From Paenibacillus sp. SZ31 (GTDB lineage: Bacteria > Bacillota > Bacilli > Paenibacillales > Paenibacillaceae), in NCBI RefSeq assembly GCF_012912005.1, contig NZ_JABBEA010000001.1, positions 372,001 through 436,000 of the forward strand: 64,000 nucleotides of DNA. The letters are read 5' to 3'. Positions 17,339 to 26,268 of this stretch are shown here, one piece after another. The notes beneath the pieces were generated by a model. The model did no database searches and was not told where the DNA came from. It saw nothing but the letters and a program-made list of their open reading frames with translations. The first letter of the stretch is position 1, and every line of letters begins with the position of its first letter. The position numbers were made by a program, and so were the translations under genes.

Positions 17339-17731
17339 TCAATCATTTGCTTTATACTTACTCAGCTTTTTATCCAGTACAGAGAATAAGTTCATAATCG
17401 TCCGATAGTTAGAGCCCAAGTCTCCAAGTGAACCACGGGAAGCTGAATACATATCCACTGCACTACGTACAGGACTTACCGAGATAATGGAAACTGTAAT
17501 ATCCATCGTCCGTCCAAAGGTAGTCCGCTTCTCCAGTATAACTTCTCCAACAGAAGGCACTTCGTGCAGTACTTTATAACCTGGAATCTTTTTGAGTGTC
17601 GAAGAAACCTCTTCCCAGGCTCTGTCTTTGGATAAGTTATAATACCGTGTTTTTAATTTGGGATCCTTGGCTCGATCGCTGGTCCCCTCCATGCTGCGGA
17701 TGATACCGACGAGCGTTCTCTTTAAGGTCAA
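17339..17731 (-). CDS. DUF1499 family protein, TTG start
   Basis: 130 residues from TTG 17731, chosen because AAAGGAGGAAGGG lies just upstream; the ATG at 17791 has no RBS and would add 20 residues not needed by the domain. The core (RYYNLSKDRAWEEVSSTLKK through VDMYSASRGSLGDLGSN, then RTIMNLFSVLDKKL) is the DUF1499 pattern with the conserved SxSR.GxxDxGxN segment. The function of the family is unknown; members are small soluble or lipid-anchored proteins. It is transcribed alone and convergent with tpx. Confidence 0.78.
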   Translation of the reverse strand: MTLKRTLVGIIRSMEGTSDRAKDPKLKTRYYNLSKDRAWEEVSSTLKKIPGYKVLHEVPSVGEVILEKRTTFGRTMDITVSIISVSPVRSAVDMYSASRGSLGDLGSNYRTIMNLFSVLDKKLSKYKAND

Positions 17732-17855
17732 GACCCTTCCTCCTTTGAATGTAACCGTTCCATTTATGTATCTTAGTGTAACATTGTTCAAGTAGTAACA
17801 AAAGGGTAAGCATCATATTTATCACAAAACCAATCAAAACCATTCATTACAACAT

Positions 17856-17898
17856 AAAAACACCCTGAAATTCCTTCAAAGAGGAAAAGTCAGGGTGC
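17856..17898 (-). terminator. terminator of the 6S-like RNA
   Basis: On the minus strand GCACCCTGA...TTCC pairs with GGAA...TCAGGGTGT, followed by TTTTTATG. Confidence 0.85.
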
Positions 17899-18103
17899 TG
17901 TACATGAAAATTTAGAAACCCGCCTATGCCGTCCGGCTACATTGTCTTATGAACCTGCTTGGCAGGTGGGTGACCGCAAAAATGCTTTTTGAAGTCCCCA
18001 TGTCGTATAGACAGGGCTTTTCAGCAACATTCTGTGTTGATCTCCCGAAGACGTCATCATTGGTTCAAAACAACGAATAACCGAAACGTACATCGCAGGA
18101 TGT
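17856..18103 (-). ncRNA. ssrS: putative 6S RNA-like structured non-coding RNA
   Basis: A 248-nt minus-strand unit without a plausible reading frame. It has a promoter (18110-18138) at its 5' end and a strong terminator (17856-17898) at its 3' end. In transcript order there are a GTACATC-CTGC-GATGTAC hairpin, a CCCTGTC/GACATGGGG stem, the segment GGTCACCCACCTGC, the ACCTGC-CAA-GCAGGT hairpin followed by TTCATAAG, and a late ATGTACA that can instead close with the 5' TGTACAT. The hairpin with an ACCC lead and TTCA tail recalls the 6S RNA apical region, from memory rather than alignment. 6S RNA would bind and inhibit sigma-A RNA polymerase. An sRNA of another class is possible. Confidence 0.55.
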
Positions 18104-18109
18104 ACAATT

Positions 18110-18138
18110 ATTATATCCCTAACTGTGTAAAAAGTAAA
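18110..18138 (-). promoter_or_regulatory. promoter of the 6S-like RNA
   Basis: On the minus strand, TTTACT (complement of 18133-18138), a 17-bp spacer and a perfect TATAAT (complement of 18110-18115). Confidence 0.65.
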
Positions 18139-18155
18139 TGGCGATCCATCATGTT

Positions 18156-18968
18156 TTATTTTTGCAGTGTAATGTTTTTGTCGTCTGATGGCTCAGATGC
18201 TTCACCGTTCTCTGCTGATTCCTCAGCCAGCGCAGCGGCTTCCTCTTCTTCCTTCTTCAACTGCATCTTCTCCATCTGCTCCTGCATTTTATTGAAGGTT
18301 GCGTAGAAGTTGAAGAAAGCAAACCAGGCGATGATACTGATAATGAAGAAAATGAACAATACCGGATAACGGAAACCGATGTAGAACAACAGTCCGCTTC
18401 CCAGCAATGTGGAGAATACACGGAAAGGTCTGATCAGCGTAAGCAATACCGCATTTTTGATAATGAGCCCGATGGACATATGGTAGTGTACAACCATCGA
18501 GAAAAAGTTAAAGAGTGATACAAATAACAAGAGAAGCAGCACAAGCATAATGATTCCCACGAGCTGCATGTTGCGGAACTGCGTCATGTATACCGTATAA
18601 TCCAGATACATAATTGCGAACAGCAGTGTGTAAAAAATGCCCCCAATTAAACTTTGCTTATAGTTTTCCTTGTAACCTACAAAGAAAGTACGGAAGATCG
18701 GCACATCCGTATCGCCCATATTCCATTTACGAACAACCGTAAACAGCGCCGACGTCGCCGGGAATAGTGTAAGCGGTGCCACAATGGCTATAGCCCAGTT
18801 CATTTGCAATGATTCGTTGGCGAGGTTCTGCTGCATAACGAGCAGTTTCATAATCAAGAAAAACAAGAACGGCGACGAACAAATAGCCCACAACAGATTG
18901 GTTGCGGCCAGTCGCGTAATCCACTCTGTAAGCCGGTATATCCCGCCCATAGCTCCTTTAAATTCCAA
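18156..18968 (-). CDS. DUF624 family membrane protein (YesL-like), TTG start
   Basis: 270 residues from TTG 18968 (GGAGGAGG upstream). Five or six transmembrane helices are visible, beginning with TNLLWAICSSPFLFFLIMKLL. The segment GGIFYTLLFAIMYLDY and the last helix pair match the YesL/DUF624 layout. In bacilli these proteins accompany sugar or rhamnogalacturonan ABC transporters, with an undefined role; here no transporter is adjacent. The C-terminus has a glutamine/lysine-rich coiled coil (KMQEQMEKMQLKKEEEEAAA) and an acidic tail, an addition to the usual domain. The stop lies just beyond the promoter of the 6S-like RNA, which reads the same way. Confidence 0.82.
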   Translation of the reverse strand: MEFKGAMGGIYRLTEWITRLAATNLLWAICSSPFLFFLIMKLLVMQQNLANESLQMNWAIAIVAPLTLFPATSALFTVVRKWNMGDTDVPIFRTFFVGYKENYKQSLIGGIFYTLLFAIMYLDYTVYMTQFRNMQLVGIIMLVLLLLLFVSLFNFFSMVVHYHMSIGLIIKNAVLLTLIRPFRVFSTLLGSGLLFYIGFRYPVLFIFFIISIIAWFAFFNFYATFNKMQEQMEKMQLKKEEEEAAALAEESAENGEASEPSDDKNITLQK

Positions 18969-19125
18969 ACATTTCTCCTCCTCCGCAGCCTTGCGTATAC
19001 CTAAAGTCTAATATTAATATACCTTATTATCGATAGGAAAAGCCAGCACTTCCCGAAAAGAGATCGGCCAAGCCCCTGACCAGTGCTTTTGCCAGTGAGC
19101 AAAAGACGATACAGCCATTTGAAAA

Positions 19126-19160
19126 CAAAAAAAATGGAGCAGTTGCCTGCTCCATTTTCC
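19126..19160 (-). terminator. cshA terminator
   Basis: On the minus strand AAAATGGAGCAG and CTGCTCCATTTT form a 12-bp stem around GCAA, followed by an uninterrupted T-tract. Confidence 0.88.
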
Positions 19161-19176
19161 AGTTCATACGTTTATA

Positions 19177-20775
19177 TTACTCGAAAGAAGAATCTTTCGC
19201 TGGACGACGTCCTTCGTTGCTGCTTGGACGCGGTTTGCGGTCACGATTGTAACCACCTTCTCTGCTTCCACTACCAGTGCTGCTGCTTCCGCTGTTACGA
19301 TCACGGTTGTAGCCGCCACGTCCGCCGCCACTGCTGTTGCGATCACGGTTGTAACCACCACCACTGCCGCCGCTACCACTTGTGCGGTTACCGCTGTAAC
19401 CCGATGGTTTACGTCCGCCTGAGCGAACATCTGGTTTACGACGCTTCGCACGGATCGGATCTTCAGGAGTCAGATCAACTTGAGCATCTTTTTTGTCACC
19501 TGTCAGGAGCTTCAGTGCAGCCGACAACAGTTGAACAGAATCATATTGCTCAAGCATTTGAATCGCGATACCTTTGTATTCGTTCAGTTCGCCCGATTGT
19601 ACGATTTCCAGCAAACGCTCTGCTGTCAAACGTTGTTTGCCTTCAACCGCTTCTGCCATTGTTGGCAGTGGTTTACGTGGAATACGGTGACGTGTTACAC
19701 GCTCGATGAAGTGCAAGTGATCAATCTCACGCGGTGTAACGAAGGACCAAGCAGCACCCTCTTTACCCGCACGACCTGTACGACCGATACGGTGAACATA
19801 GCTCTCCGGATCTTGCGGAAGGTCAAAGTTAACAACATGAGTTACGCCAGATACGTCGAGACCACGTGCAGCCACGTCTGTTGCAACGAGTACGTCAATG
19901 CTGCCGTCACGGAACTTACGCATTACCGCATCACGTTGATTCTGGGACAAGTCACCATGAAGACCGTCTGCAGAATATCCACGTTTTTGCAAAGCTTCAG
20001 CCAATTCGTCAACACGACGTTTTGTACGTCCGAATACGATCGCCAGTTCAGGAGATTCCATATCCAACAAACGGCTCAACGCTTCGAATTTTTGACGCTC
20101 AGGTACTTCGATATAGGATTGGTCAATCAATGGTGCACTAACATGTTTCGGAATCACAGAGATGTGCTCAGGATTGTTCAAGAATTGTTGTGCCAATTTT
20201 TGAATATTAGGAGGCATTGTTGCTGAGAACAGCATAGTTTGACGCTCGTCTGGAACTTGTTTCAGGATGGATTGGATATCCTCCATGAAACCCATGTCGA
20301 GCATTTCATCTGCTTCATCCAATACAACAGTTTGTACATCATCAAGTTTGATTGTTTTGCGGTTGATGTGGTCAAGGAGACGTCCAGGTGTACCAATGAT
20401 GATCTGTGGTTTTCTTTTCAGTGCACGGATTTGACGAACGATATCTTGTCCGCCGTAGATTGGCAGGGAGCGCAGACCTTTGAAGCGAGTAAGTTTTTCG
20501 ATCTCTTCAGCAACTTGAATTGCAAGTTCGCGTGTAGGTGCCATAATGAGGGCGCGGATTTTCTCGTCACTTTTCGTGATTTTGCTGATCAACGGAATAC
20601 CGAATGCAGCTGTTTTACCCGTACCTGTTTGAGCTTGACCAATCAAATCTCTGCCTTCGAGTGCCAAAGGAATCGCTTTGGATTGGATCGGTGTTGCTTC
20701 TTCAAACCCGAGCTCAGTGATGGCTTGCAGCACCAGTGGTTCAAGATTGAAATCTGTGAAATTTAAATTTGTCAA
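19177..20775 (-). CDS. cshA: DEAD-box RNA helicase CshA
   Basis: 532 residues. All helicase motifs are present: the Q motif ([10 protein letters not shown]), motif I AQTGTGKT (about 44-51), [23 protein letters not shown], and [13 protein letters not shown] of motif VI. The core ends near residue 370. The C-terminal 110 residues are low complexity with three GYNRDR repeats and Gly/Ser/Arg-rich spacers, an RNA-binding tail typical of this class. CshA unwinds structured mRNA and rRNA and associates with the degradosome. The start is TTG 20775, 11 bases after AAAGGAG. An ATG one base past that RBS is out of frame and opens only 14 codons. Confidence 0.92.
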   Translation of the reverse strand: MTNLNFTDFNLEPLVLQAITELGFEEATPIQSKAIPLALEGRDLIGQAQTGTGKTAAFGIPLISKITKSDEKIRALIMAPTRELAIQVAEEIEKLTRFKGLRSLPIYGGQDIVRQIRALKRKPQIIIGTPGRLLDHINRKTIKLDDVQTVVLDEADEMLDMGFMEDIQSILKQVPDERQTMLFSATMPPNIQKLAQQFLNNPEHISVIPKHVSAPLIDQSYIEVPERQKFEALSRLLDMESPELAIVFGRTKRRVDELAEALQKRGYSADGLHGDLSQNQRDAVMRKFRDGSIDVLVATDVAARGLDVSGVTHVVNFDLPQDPESYVHRIGRTGRAGKEGAAWSFVTPREIDHLHFIERVTRHRIPRKPLPTMAEAVEGKQRLTAERLLEIVQSGELNEYKGIAIQMLEQYDSVQLLSAALKLLTGDKKDAQVDLTPEDPIRAKRRKPDVRSGGRKPSGYSGNRTSGSGGSGGGYNRDRNSSGGGRGGYNRDRNSGSSSTGSGSREGGYNRDRKPRPSSNEGRRPAKDSSFE

Positions 20776-21080
20776 AATTATTCATGCTCCTTTTATATGG
20801 TGGACATGGTGGACAATCCACTTTGTTGTCTGTATTCTTAAGTAGCGTTAATATTTATAGGGTATCCCAACGGGACGAATTATTTTCACGACGAATATAA
20901 TTCCATTGAATGGGTCCCCAACATAAGACTAAAACTACATACATGTGTTTGAAACATTTCAAAATTTTATTGCTCCATTTAGGAAAAGTTTCCTACTCAA
21001 GAATATCCACAAATTATTATATCACAAAACAATTCAAGATTACCAGCAATCTGGTTTTAAATATAAATGAGGTGATTAAA
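20776..21080. other. AT-rich intergenic region between cshA and yitT-like gene
   Basis: The cshA side holds a short inverted repeat (GTGGA-TTG-TCCAC on the minus strand, near 20798-20818), so the cshA mRNA leader is partly structured. I see no additional gene. A promoter for each side must lie here, but I could not pick one with confidence. Confidence 0.5.
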
Positions 21081-21902
21081 TTGCCCAAAATAATTTGGCA
21101 CTCTTTAGTGATCATTTTGGGTGCTGCAGCTATTGCCTGCGGCTTCAACTGGTTTTTGGTTCCCCATCAGCTTTTAAGCGGCGGGGTATCCGGTATTTCC
21201 ATGCTTCTGGGTTATTTCACGACTTTGAATCTTAGTATAATGTATTTTGTTCTCAACATTCCCCTGCTTATTGCAGGTTGGTTTATTCTTGGACGACGCT
21301 TCATTACATTAAGTATTCTCTCGGTAGCAGCCACTTCCTGGTTCATTGCGCTTCTGCCTGTTTTTGCTGTGGCTACAGACCCTTTGCTAAGCTCTGTATT
21401 TGGCGGTGTACTTATTGGACTGGGCACTGGCGTATCCTTCAGAGTCGGCGGCTCCACAGGCGGTCTGGACATTGTCGGTTCCATTTTCACGCGTAAACGA
21501 GACTTTCCGATCGGTACGGTAATGGCTGGCATGAACGGTACCATCATTATGCTCGCGGGATATCTGAGTGACAACTGGAATACTGCCTTGGCCTCTATGG
21601 TGTCCATCTACATTACAGGCAAAGTGCTTGATCTGATTCATATCAGTCACGTCAAAGTAACGCTATACATCATTACAAACGAAACCGAATCCATGTTGAA
21701 GAAATTACTTGTTCGACCACGTGGGGTTACCAAGATTAAGACTCAAGGCGCGTACACGGATATTGAAAAGGACATGCTTATGACCGTTACCACCCGTTAC
21801 GAGTTGGTTGAAATCAAACGTATTATCAAGGAAACAGATCCAAACGCCTTTGTTAACATTGTGGAAACGGTTGGTGTTATGGGCTCATTCCGCAGAAGTT
21901 GA
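21081..21902 (+). CDS. YitT family membrane protein (DUF161 + DUF2179), TTG start
   Basis: 273 residues from TTG 21081, with GAGGTGAT seven bases upstream; a longer frame to 20910 lacks an RBS and reads through a low-complexity AT-rich leader. Five transmembrane helices (residues about 8-165; GGVSGISMLLGYF, GGSTGGLDIVGSIF) are followed by a cytoplasmic C-terminal domain, DUF2179, with GVTKIKTQGAYT and the ending TVGVMGSF. The family is widespread in firmicutes and its transport function is not established. Upstream lies a 300-bp AT-rich intergenic region between this gene and the divergent cshA. Confidence 0.85.
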   Translation: MPKIIWHSLVIILGAAAIACGFNWFLVPHQLLSGGVSGISMLLGYFTTLNLSIMYFVLNIPLLIAGWFILGRRFITLSILSVAATSWFIALLPVFAVATDPLLSSVFGGVLIGLGTGVSFRVGGSTGGLDIVGSIFTRKRDFPIGTVMAGMNGTIIMLAGYLSDNWNTALASMVSIYITGKVLDLIHISHVKVTLYIITNETESMLKKLLVRPRGVTKIKTQGAYTDIEKDMLMTVTTRYELVEIKRIIKETDPNAFVNIVETVGVMGSFRRS

Positions 21903-22071
21903 GACACCTGTACGGTTAACAATTCACAACATTGTGGTATAATAACGGTGTACGGCTCCTAAATATGTTGTATAGCAGGTTCAACCCTTCAATTTTCACA
22001 GGCCATATGCTTTCCCGAATCGCGCCGAATGACTTACCATTTTGGAATTCGAGTAGGAAAGGGTGATTAAT

Positions 22072-22266
22072 GTGGATATGGAAACGGTAAAACTGTTTGA
22101 GATTGTCAACAGATGGTGCCCGGAAATGCTCCCTTTCTTGAAACCGAATGAACTCGACTCGCTGATTGTCCTCCGGGATGGGCTGGGCATCCTGGAACAG
22201 GGAGATGCAATGGAAATCATTCAGTACAGTATTTGTGAGCATCAAAATGAGATTTACATTCAATAA
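22072..22266 (+). CDS. conserved-looking small acidic protein, 64 aa
   Basis: Starts at GTG 22072 (AAAGGGTG six to eight bases upstream); an in-frame ATG at 22078 is an alternative. The product is soluble, acidic and helical (VKLFEIVNRWCPEMLPFLKP ... IIQYSICEHQNEIYIQ). No family is recognised. It lies 170 bp after the YitT-like gene in the same orientation and has its own terminator. Coding is supported by the RBS, balanced amino acid composition and a terminator right after the stop. Confidence 0.6.
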   Translation: MDMETVKLFEIVNRWCPEMLPFLKPNELDSLIVLRDGLGILEQGDAMEIIQYSICEHQNEIYIQ

Positions 22267-22285
22267 TTTTTTTCAGACTGATTAC

Positions 22286-22335
22286 GCCGCTTCTTGCAGG
22301 GGATTTCCTCAGCAGGAAGCGGTTTTCATTTTTTC
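22286..22335 (+). terminator. terminator after the 64-aa gene
   Basis: CCGCTTC-TTGC pairs with GCAG-GAAGCGG around a 13-nt loop and is followed by TTTTCATTTTTT. Confidence 0.75.
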
Positions 22336-22427
22336 CATGTGTTTCATTACTTGATTAATATGGTTAAAAGCCCGGAGGCTTTAATGTATAATTCATACAT
22401 GGAATGCACATAAGGGAGTGGAAATGA

Positions 22428-23609
22428 ATGAACATGTTTTGGGCTTTACTGGCTATGGCCTTTGGAGGCTTTGGTGGTGCCCCGGCAGTGGCAGATCAGG
22501 GAAATCCTCAATTCCAATCGTTAACCAACAGTTTTAACACCGCAATTATCCAATCTCAAAAAGATCAGGTTGTTATTGATGCCGATAATCCACCTGCTAA
22601 AATTGACCCACAACCTGATGCCCCCGTGGTCAAAGGTATCTATGTAACGGCCTACAGTGCCGGCGGCGCACGTATGAAAGAATTGCTGGAGCTGACAGAC
22701 AGTACGGAACTGAATGCCATGGTCATTGATATCAAAGACGATCTCGGATACATAACTTATCCCACAGAAAACAAAGCACTACAGAAAATGGGCAAGTCCC
22801 AACCTTTTATTCGGGATATCGATGCCTTGATGAAACGATTACAAAAACATGAGGTTTACCCAATCGCACGTGTCGTTGTATTCAAAGACACCATTCTTGC
22901 GAAGAAGAATCCGGAGCTTTCTTTCCGAAACAAGGATGGTTCGGTTTGGGCGAATGGCAAAGGCGACAGCTTCGTAAATCCATACAGCAAGGAAGTATGG
23001 GACTATAATATCGAGATTGCCAAGGAAGCGGCCAAACTGGGATTCAAAGAGATTCAGTTTGACTACGTCCGTTTCCCGGAAGGTTTCGAAACTCGTGCGG
23101 ATGTACTGAAATATACCAAATCCGACAAGTCCCGCGTCGATATTGTGGCTGAATTCGTGCAATATGCACGCAAAGAACTGGCACCTCTAGGTGTTCGTGT
23201 CTCGGTAGATATCTTCGGTTATGCGGCTTCTGTACCTGCGGCTGAAGGTATTGGACAGGATTTTGTTAAAATATCCGAAAATGTGGATGTGATCTCACCA
23301 ATGGTATACCCGAGTCACTATTCAACTGGCTGGTATGGGGTGAAGGACCCTGACAAAGATCCTTACACGACCATCAAAGGCTCGATGGAAGACACACACA
23401 AGAAACTGGACCCTACCAAGGAGCTCAAACCTGTCATTCGTCCCTGGATTCAGGATTTTACAGCAAGCTGGCTGGGCAGTGGACATTACATCAAGTATGG
23501 CAAGAAGCAAGTGGAAGACCAGATCAGAGCGATGAAGGACATGGATGTGCATGAATATCTGCTCTGGAATGCCTCCAACCGATACACTTCAGGTGTAGAT
23601 TATAAGTAA
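22428..23609 (+). CDS. exported putative glycoside hydrolase (DUF4015)
   Basis: 393 residues. The N-terminus (MNMFWALLAMAFGGFGGAPAVA) is a signal peptide with an AVA cleavage site. After a proline-rich linker, a TIM-barrel-like DUF4015 domain starts at VKGIYVTAYSAGG (about residue 70) and continues with MVIDIKDDLGYITYP, PIARVVVFKDT, FKEIQFDYVRFPEG (acidic pair of the putative active site) and DVISPMVYPSHYS. The family is annotated as putative glycosyl hydrolase, with no firm substrate. It probably acts on cell-wall or extracellular glycans. Monocistronic between two terminators; start ATG 22428 with GGGAG nine bases upstream. Confidence 0.85.
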   Translation: MNMFWALLAMAFGGFGGAPAVADQGNPQFQSLTNSFNTAIIQSQKDQVVIDADNPPAKIDPQPDAPVVKGIYVTAYSAGGARMKELLELTDSTELNAMVIDIKDDLGYITYPTENKALQKMGKSQPFIRDIDALMKRLQKHEVYPIARVVVFKDTILAKKNPELSFRNKDGSVWANGKGDSFVNPYSKEVWDYNIEIAKEAAKLGFKEIQFDYVRFPEGFETRADVLKYTKSDKSRVDIVAEFVQYARKELAPLGVRVSVDIFGYAASVPAAEGIGQDFVKISENVDVISPMVYPSHYSTGWYGVKDPDKDPYTTIKGSMEDTHKKLDPTKELKPVIRPWIQDFTASWLGSGHYIKYGKKQVEDQIRAMKDMDVHEYLLWNASNRYTSGVDYK

Positions 23610-23642
23610 TCCGGCCTCTTTCATATTTCTATATTTCACTCA

Positions 23643-23676
23643 ACCTCGTTCTGCTTGAAGCGGAGCGAGGTTTTTT
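23643..23676 (+). terminator. terminator of the glycoside hydrolase gene
   Basis: AACCTCG...CGAGGTT stem with a further TCTGCTT/AAGCGGA pairing, then TTTT. Confidence 0.8.
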
Positions 23677-23805
23677 GGCGTTCATTTTTCTTAGTACGCC
23701 CCTACGCTTCTGTCCCTATTCAAAACGGACAAAATCCACTACAATAAATAGCTGTCCATATATGACACTTGGATGACATCTCTTTAGAATAGCGAGGCAC
23801 TGCCA

Positions 23806-25164
23806 GTGAACATGAACACAACAAGCTTTTCCCAAAAAGTGAAGCAATTCCTGATTATATTTTTGCCCATCTTCACCACTCAAATCGCCCTCTCAGCCAT
23901 GTCGTTCTTCGACACGAATATGTCAGGCAAGTTCTCCCCTGCAGATCTTGCAGGAGTGGCCATCGGCACAAGTCTATGGTTGCCCGTGCAAACTGGGCTT
24001 AGCGGCATTCTGATCGGAATTACGCCTGTCGTTTCCCATCTGCTAGGTTCCAAACGGAATGATCAGATCGGGTATAACGTCATACAAGCGTTGTATCTTG
24101 GTATTGCTGTTAGTCTACTCGTTCTTGGAGGAGGGGCGCTGTTACTTGGCCCTATACTGAACGGAATGCCTCTGGAACCCCGGGTTGCCCAAGTTGCTTT
24201 CTATTTCTTGTGTGCACTTGCTTTTGGTATCATTCCGCTCTTCGGATATACGGTACTGCGCAGCTTCATGGATGCTCTTGGTCAGACGCGAACTACGATG
24301 TTCATTACGTTGGTCTCCCTGCCCGTTAACATCTTTCTGAATTATCTGCTGATTTTTGGCCGTTGGGGTTTCCCGCAATTGGGCGGAGTTGGTGCTGGTG
24401 TCGCTACAGCATGTACCTACTGGCTCATCTTTCTTATTAGTCTCTTTTTTGTCCATCGGGTCGAACCTTTCGCCCAATACGGCATTTTCCGTCAGTGGAC
24501 CCGTGTATCCTTGACCAAATGGAAAGAGTTACTCAAAATCGGGGTTCCGATTGGATTCGCGACTTTTTTCGAAACATCCATCTTCGCTGCGGTGACCTTA
24601 ATGATGAGCCGTTTCGACACCACAACAATAGCTGCCCATCAGGCGGCACTGAACTTCGCTTCTACGCTCTACATGTTGCCTGTGAGCATATGTATGGCAC
24701 TTACGATCCTTGTGGGCTTTGAGGCAGGTGCAGGACGTCTGAAAGACGCCAAGCAATACAGTCTGCTCGGAATTGGTGGAGCCATCGGGCTTTCATTGCT
24801 AACAGCCATCGTGTTGATAGTGTTCGGCGAACAGATTGCAGGCGTGTATTCAAACGATCGAGAGGTCATTGCACTCACACAGCATTTCCTCGTCTACGCG
24901 ATCTTCTTTCAAATCTCGGATGCGATTGCTACACCGACCCAAGGAGCATTACGTGGCTACAAAGATGTTAATCCGGCACTGATCATTACGTTCGTAGCGT
25001 ATTGGATTATTGGTCTGCCTGTAGGTTATCTTACAGCTACGTATACTTCACTCGGCGCCTTTGGATATTGGATCGGACTCATTGCCGGCCTTGCTGTAGG
25101 AGCAACTGCGCTTCTCTGGAGACTCTTCCTGGTACAAAAACAAGCCGCACTCCGCAAGGCGTAG
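23806..25164 (+). CDS. MATE family efflux transporter, GTG start
   Basis: 452 residues with twelve predicted transmembrane helices in two halves. The opening [26 protein letters not shown] and the mid-protein repeat [19 protein letters not shown] are typical of the NorM/DinF-like group of the MOP superfamily. Such proteins export cationic drugs or metabolites using sodium or proton gradients. The start is GTG 23806, eight bases after GAGG; an ATG follows two codons later. It is convergent with pfkA across a bidirectional terminator. No local regulator suggests a specific substrate. Confidence 0.88.
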   Translation: MNMNTTSFSQKVKQFLIIFLPIFTTQIALSAMSFFDTNMSGKFSPADLAGVAIGTSLWLPVQTGLSGILIGITPVVSHLLGSKRNDQIGYNVIQALYLGIAVSLLVLGGGALLLGPILNGMPLEPRVAQVAFYFLCALAFGIIPLFGYTVLRSFMDALGQTRTTMFITLVSLPVNIFLNYLLIFGRWGFPQLGGVGAGVATACTYWLIFLISLFFVHRVEPFAQYGIFRQWTRVSLTKWKELLKIGVPIGFATFFETSIFAAVTLMMSRFDTTTIAAHQAALNFASTLYMLPVSICMALTILVGFEAGAGRLKDAKQYSLLGIGGAIGLSLLTAIVLIVFGEQIAGVYSNDREVIALTQHFLVYAIFFQISDAIATPTQGALRGYKDVNPALIITFVAYWIIGLPVGYLTATYTSLGAFGYWIGLIAGLAVGATALLWRLFLVQKQAALRKA

Positions 25165-25190
25165 GCATCTCCTATTCCACCGAACAACAA

Positions 25191-25229
25191 AAAGAGCACA
25201 ATCCTCGTCAATACGGGATTGTGCTCTTT
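25191..25229. terminator. bidirectional terminator between MATE gene and pfkA
   Basis: A perfect 14-bp stem, AAAGAGCACAATCC / GGATTGTGCTCTTT, with an 11-nt loop. Confidence 0.9.
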
Positions 25230-25243
25230 GCTTCTGAATTGAA

Positions 25244-26215
25244 TTATTGGGACAAACGTTGTGCAAGCTCGTAAGTCTCCATATCGAAATCTTTTTTCGT
25301 GTTAACCACTTTATCGATATCCGTCAGGGTAAGCTCACCCTTGATAATGCCACAACCTTTGTCTGTCTCGCCTGCAATCAGACTGCGAACAGCGAAATCG
25401 CCCAGACGACTTGCCAGGTTACGGTCGAAAGGTGTTGGTGTACCCCCACGCTGAATGTGACCCAGAACGGTTACACGCGGCTCATACGTCGGGCAACGTT
25501 CCATCAGTTCTTTCGCTACATCCTCACCCTTGCCCACGCCTTCAGCAACGATGATAATACTGTGACGTTTGCCGTGTGCGAAGTTAGCTTTCATACGATC
25601 TGCCACTTCGTCCATGTCAAACGGAACTTCCGGCACAAGAATCGTTTCAGCACCCGAAGCAAGTCCTGCATGCAGGGCGATATCCCCACAATGACGACCC
25701 ATAACTTCAACGATGGAAGAACGTTCATGTGAAGACATCGTATCACGCAATTTGTTCACTGCATCAACCACTACGCTTACAGCTGTGTCAAATCCAATAG
25801 TATGGTCGGTGAATGAAACATCGTTATCGATCGTTCCTGGCAGACCCATGGTGTTAATGCCCAGTTTGCTCAGTTTGTTCGCTCCGTTGTATGAACCATC
25901 TCCACCGATAACAACCAGACCGTCAATGCCACGCGCACGCAGAATATCCGCCCCTTTTTGCTGACCTTCAGCGGTGTAGAACTCTTTGCAACGTGCCGAT
26001 TGAAGAACCGTCCCCCCACGTTGAATGATATCCCCTACACTCCGCAGATCCATTGGGAAAATGTCATTATTCAAAAGACCCTGGTATCCACGTTGAACTC
26101 CGTATACTTCGAGACCGTGAAACAGTCCACTGCGAACAACCGCACGAACAGCCGCGTTCATCCCCTGTGAATCACCACCGCTCGTTAATACTGCGATTTT
26201 CTTTACTGCTGTCAT
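25244..26215 (-). CDS. pfkA: ATP-dependent 6-phosphofructokinase
   Basis: 323 residues, the usual bacterial length. ATP site GGDSQGMNAAVRA (about 13-25), GGDGSYNGANKLSKL (glycine-rich loop), catalytic TIDNDVSFTDHTIGFDTA with the proton-abstracting Asp, and the VMGRHCGDIALHAG and GHIQRGGTPTPFDR motifs for fructose-6-phosphate and allosteric effectors are all intact. It commits fructose-6-phosphate to glycolysis in the cytoplasm. In many bacilli pfkA pairs with pyk; here it stands alone, with the YtpB gene 53 bp upstream in the same orientation. Confidence 0.95.
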   Translation of the reverse strand: MTAVKKIAVLTSGGDSQGMNAAVRAVVRSGLFHGLEVYGVQRGYQGLLNNDIFPMDLRSVGDIIQRGGTVLQSARCKEFYTAEGQQKGADILRARGIDGLVVIGGDGSYNGANKLSKLGINTMGLPGTIDNDVSFTDHTIGFDTAVSVVVDAVNKLRDTMSSHERSSIVEVMGRHCGDIALHAGLASGAETILVPEVPFDMDEVADRMKANFAHGKRHSIIIVAEGVGKGEDVAKELMERCPTYEPRVTVLGHIQRGGTPTPFDRNLASRLGDFAVRSLIAGETDKGCGIIKGELTLTDIDKVVNTKKDFDMETYELAQRLSQ

Positions 26216-26268
26216 GATGTTTCTTCCTCCTCTAGTTTCACTTCAGGCTCCGCAATAACGCACCTGAC

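Noticed and set aside
19020..19125. AGCACT/AGTGCT repeat between the DUF624 and cshA genes as a regulatory element
   Set aside because: Short stem with a loop of over 30 nt; no supporting promoter or T-tract.
20742..20786. Possible 14-codon upstream ORF overlapping the cshA start
   Set aside because: Its ATG lies only one base after the RBS, too close for initiation; the TTG frame gives the full conserved helicase N-terminus.
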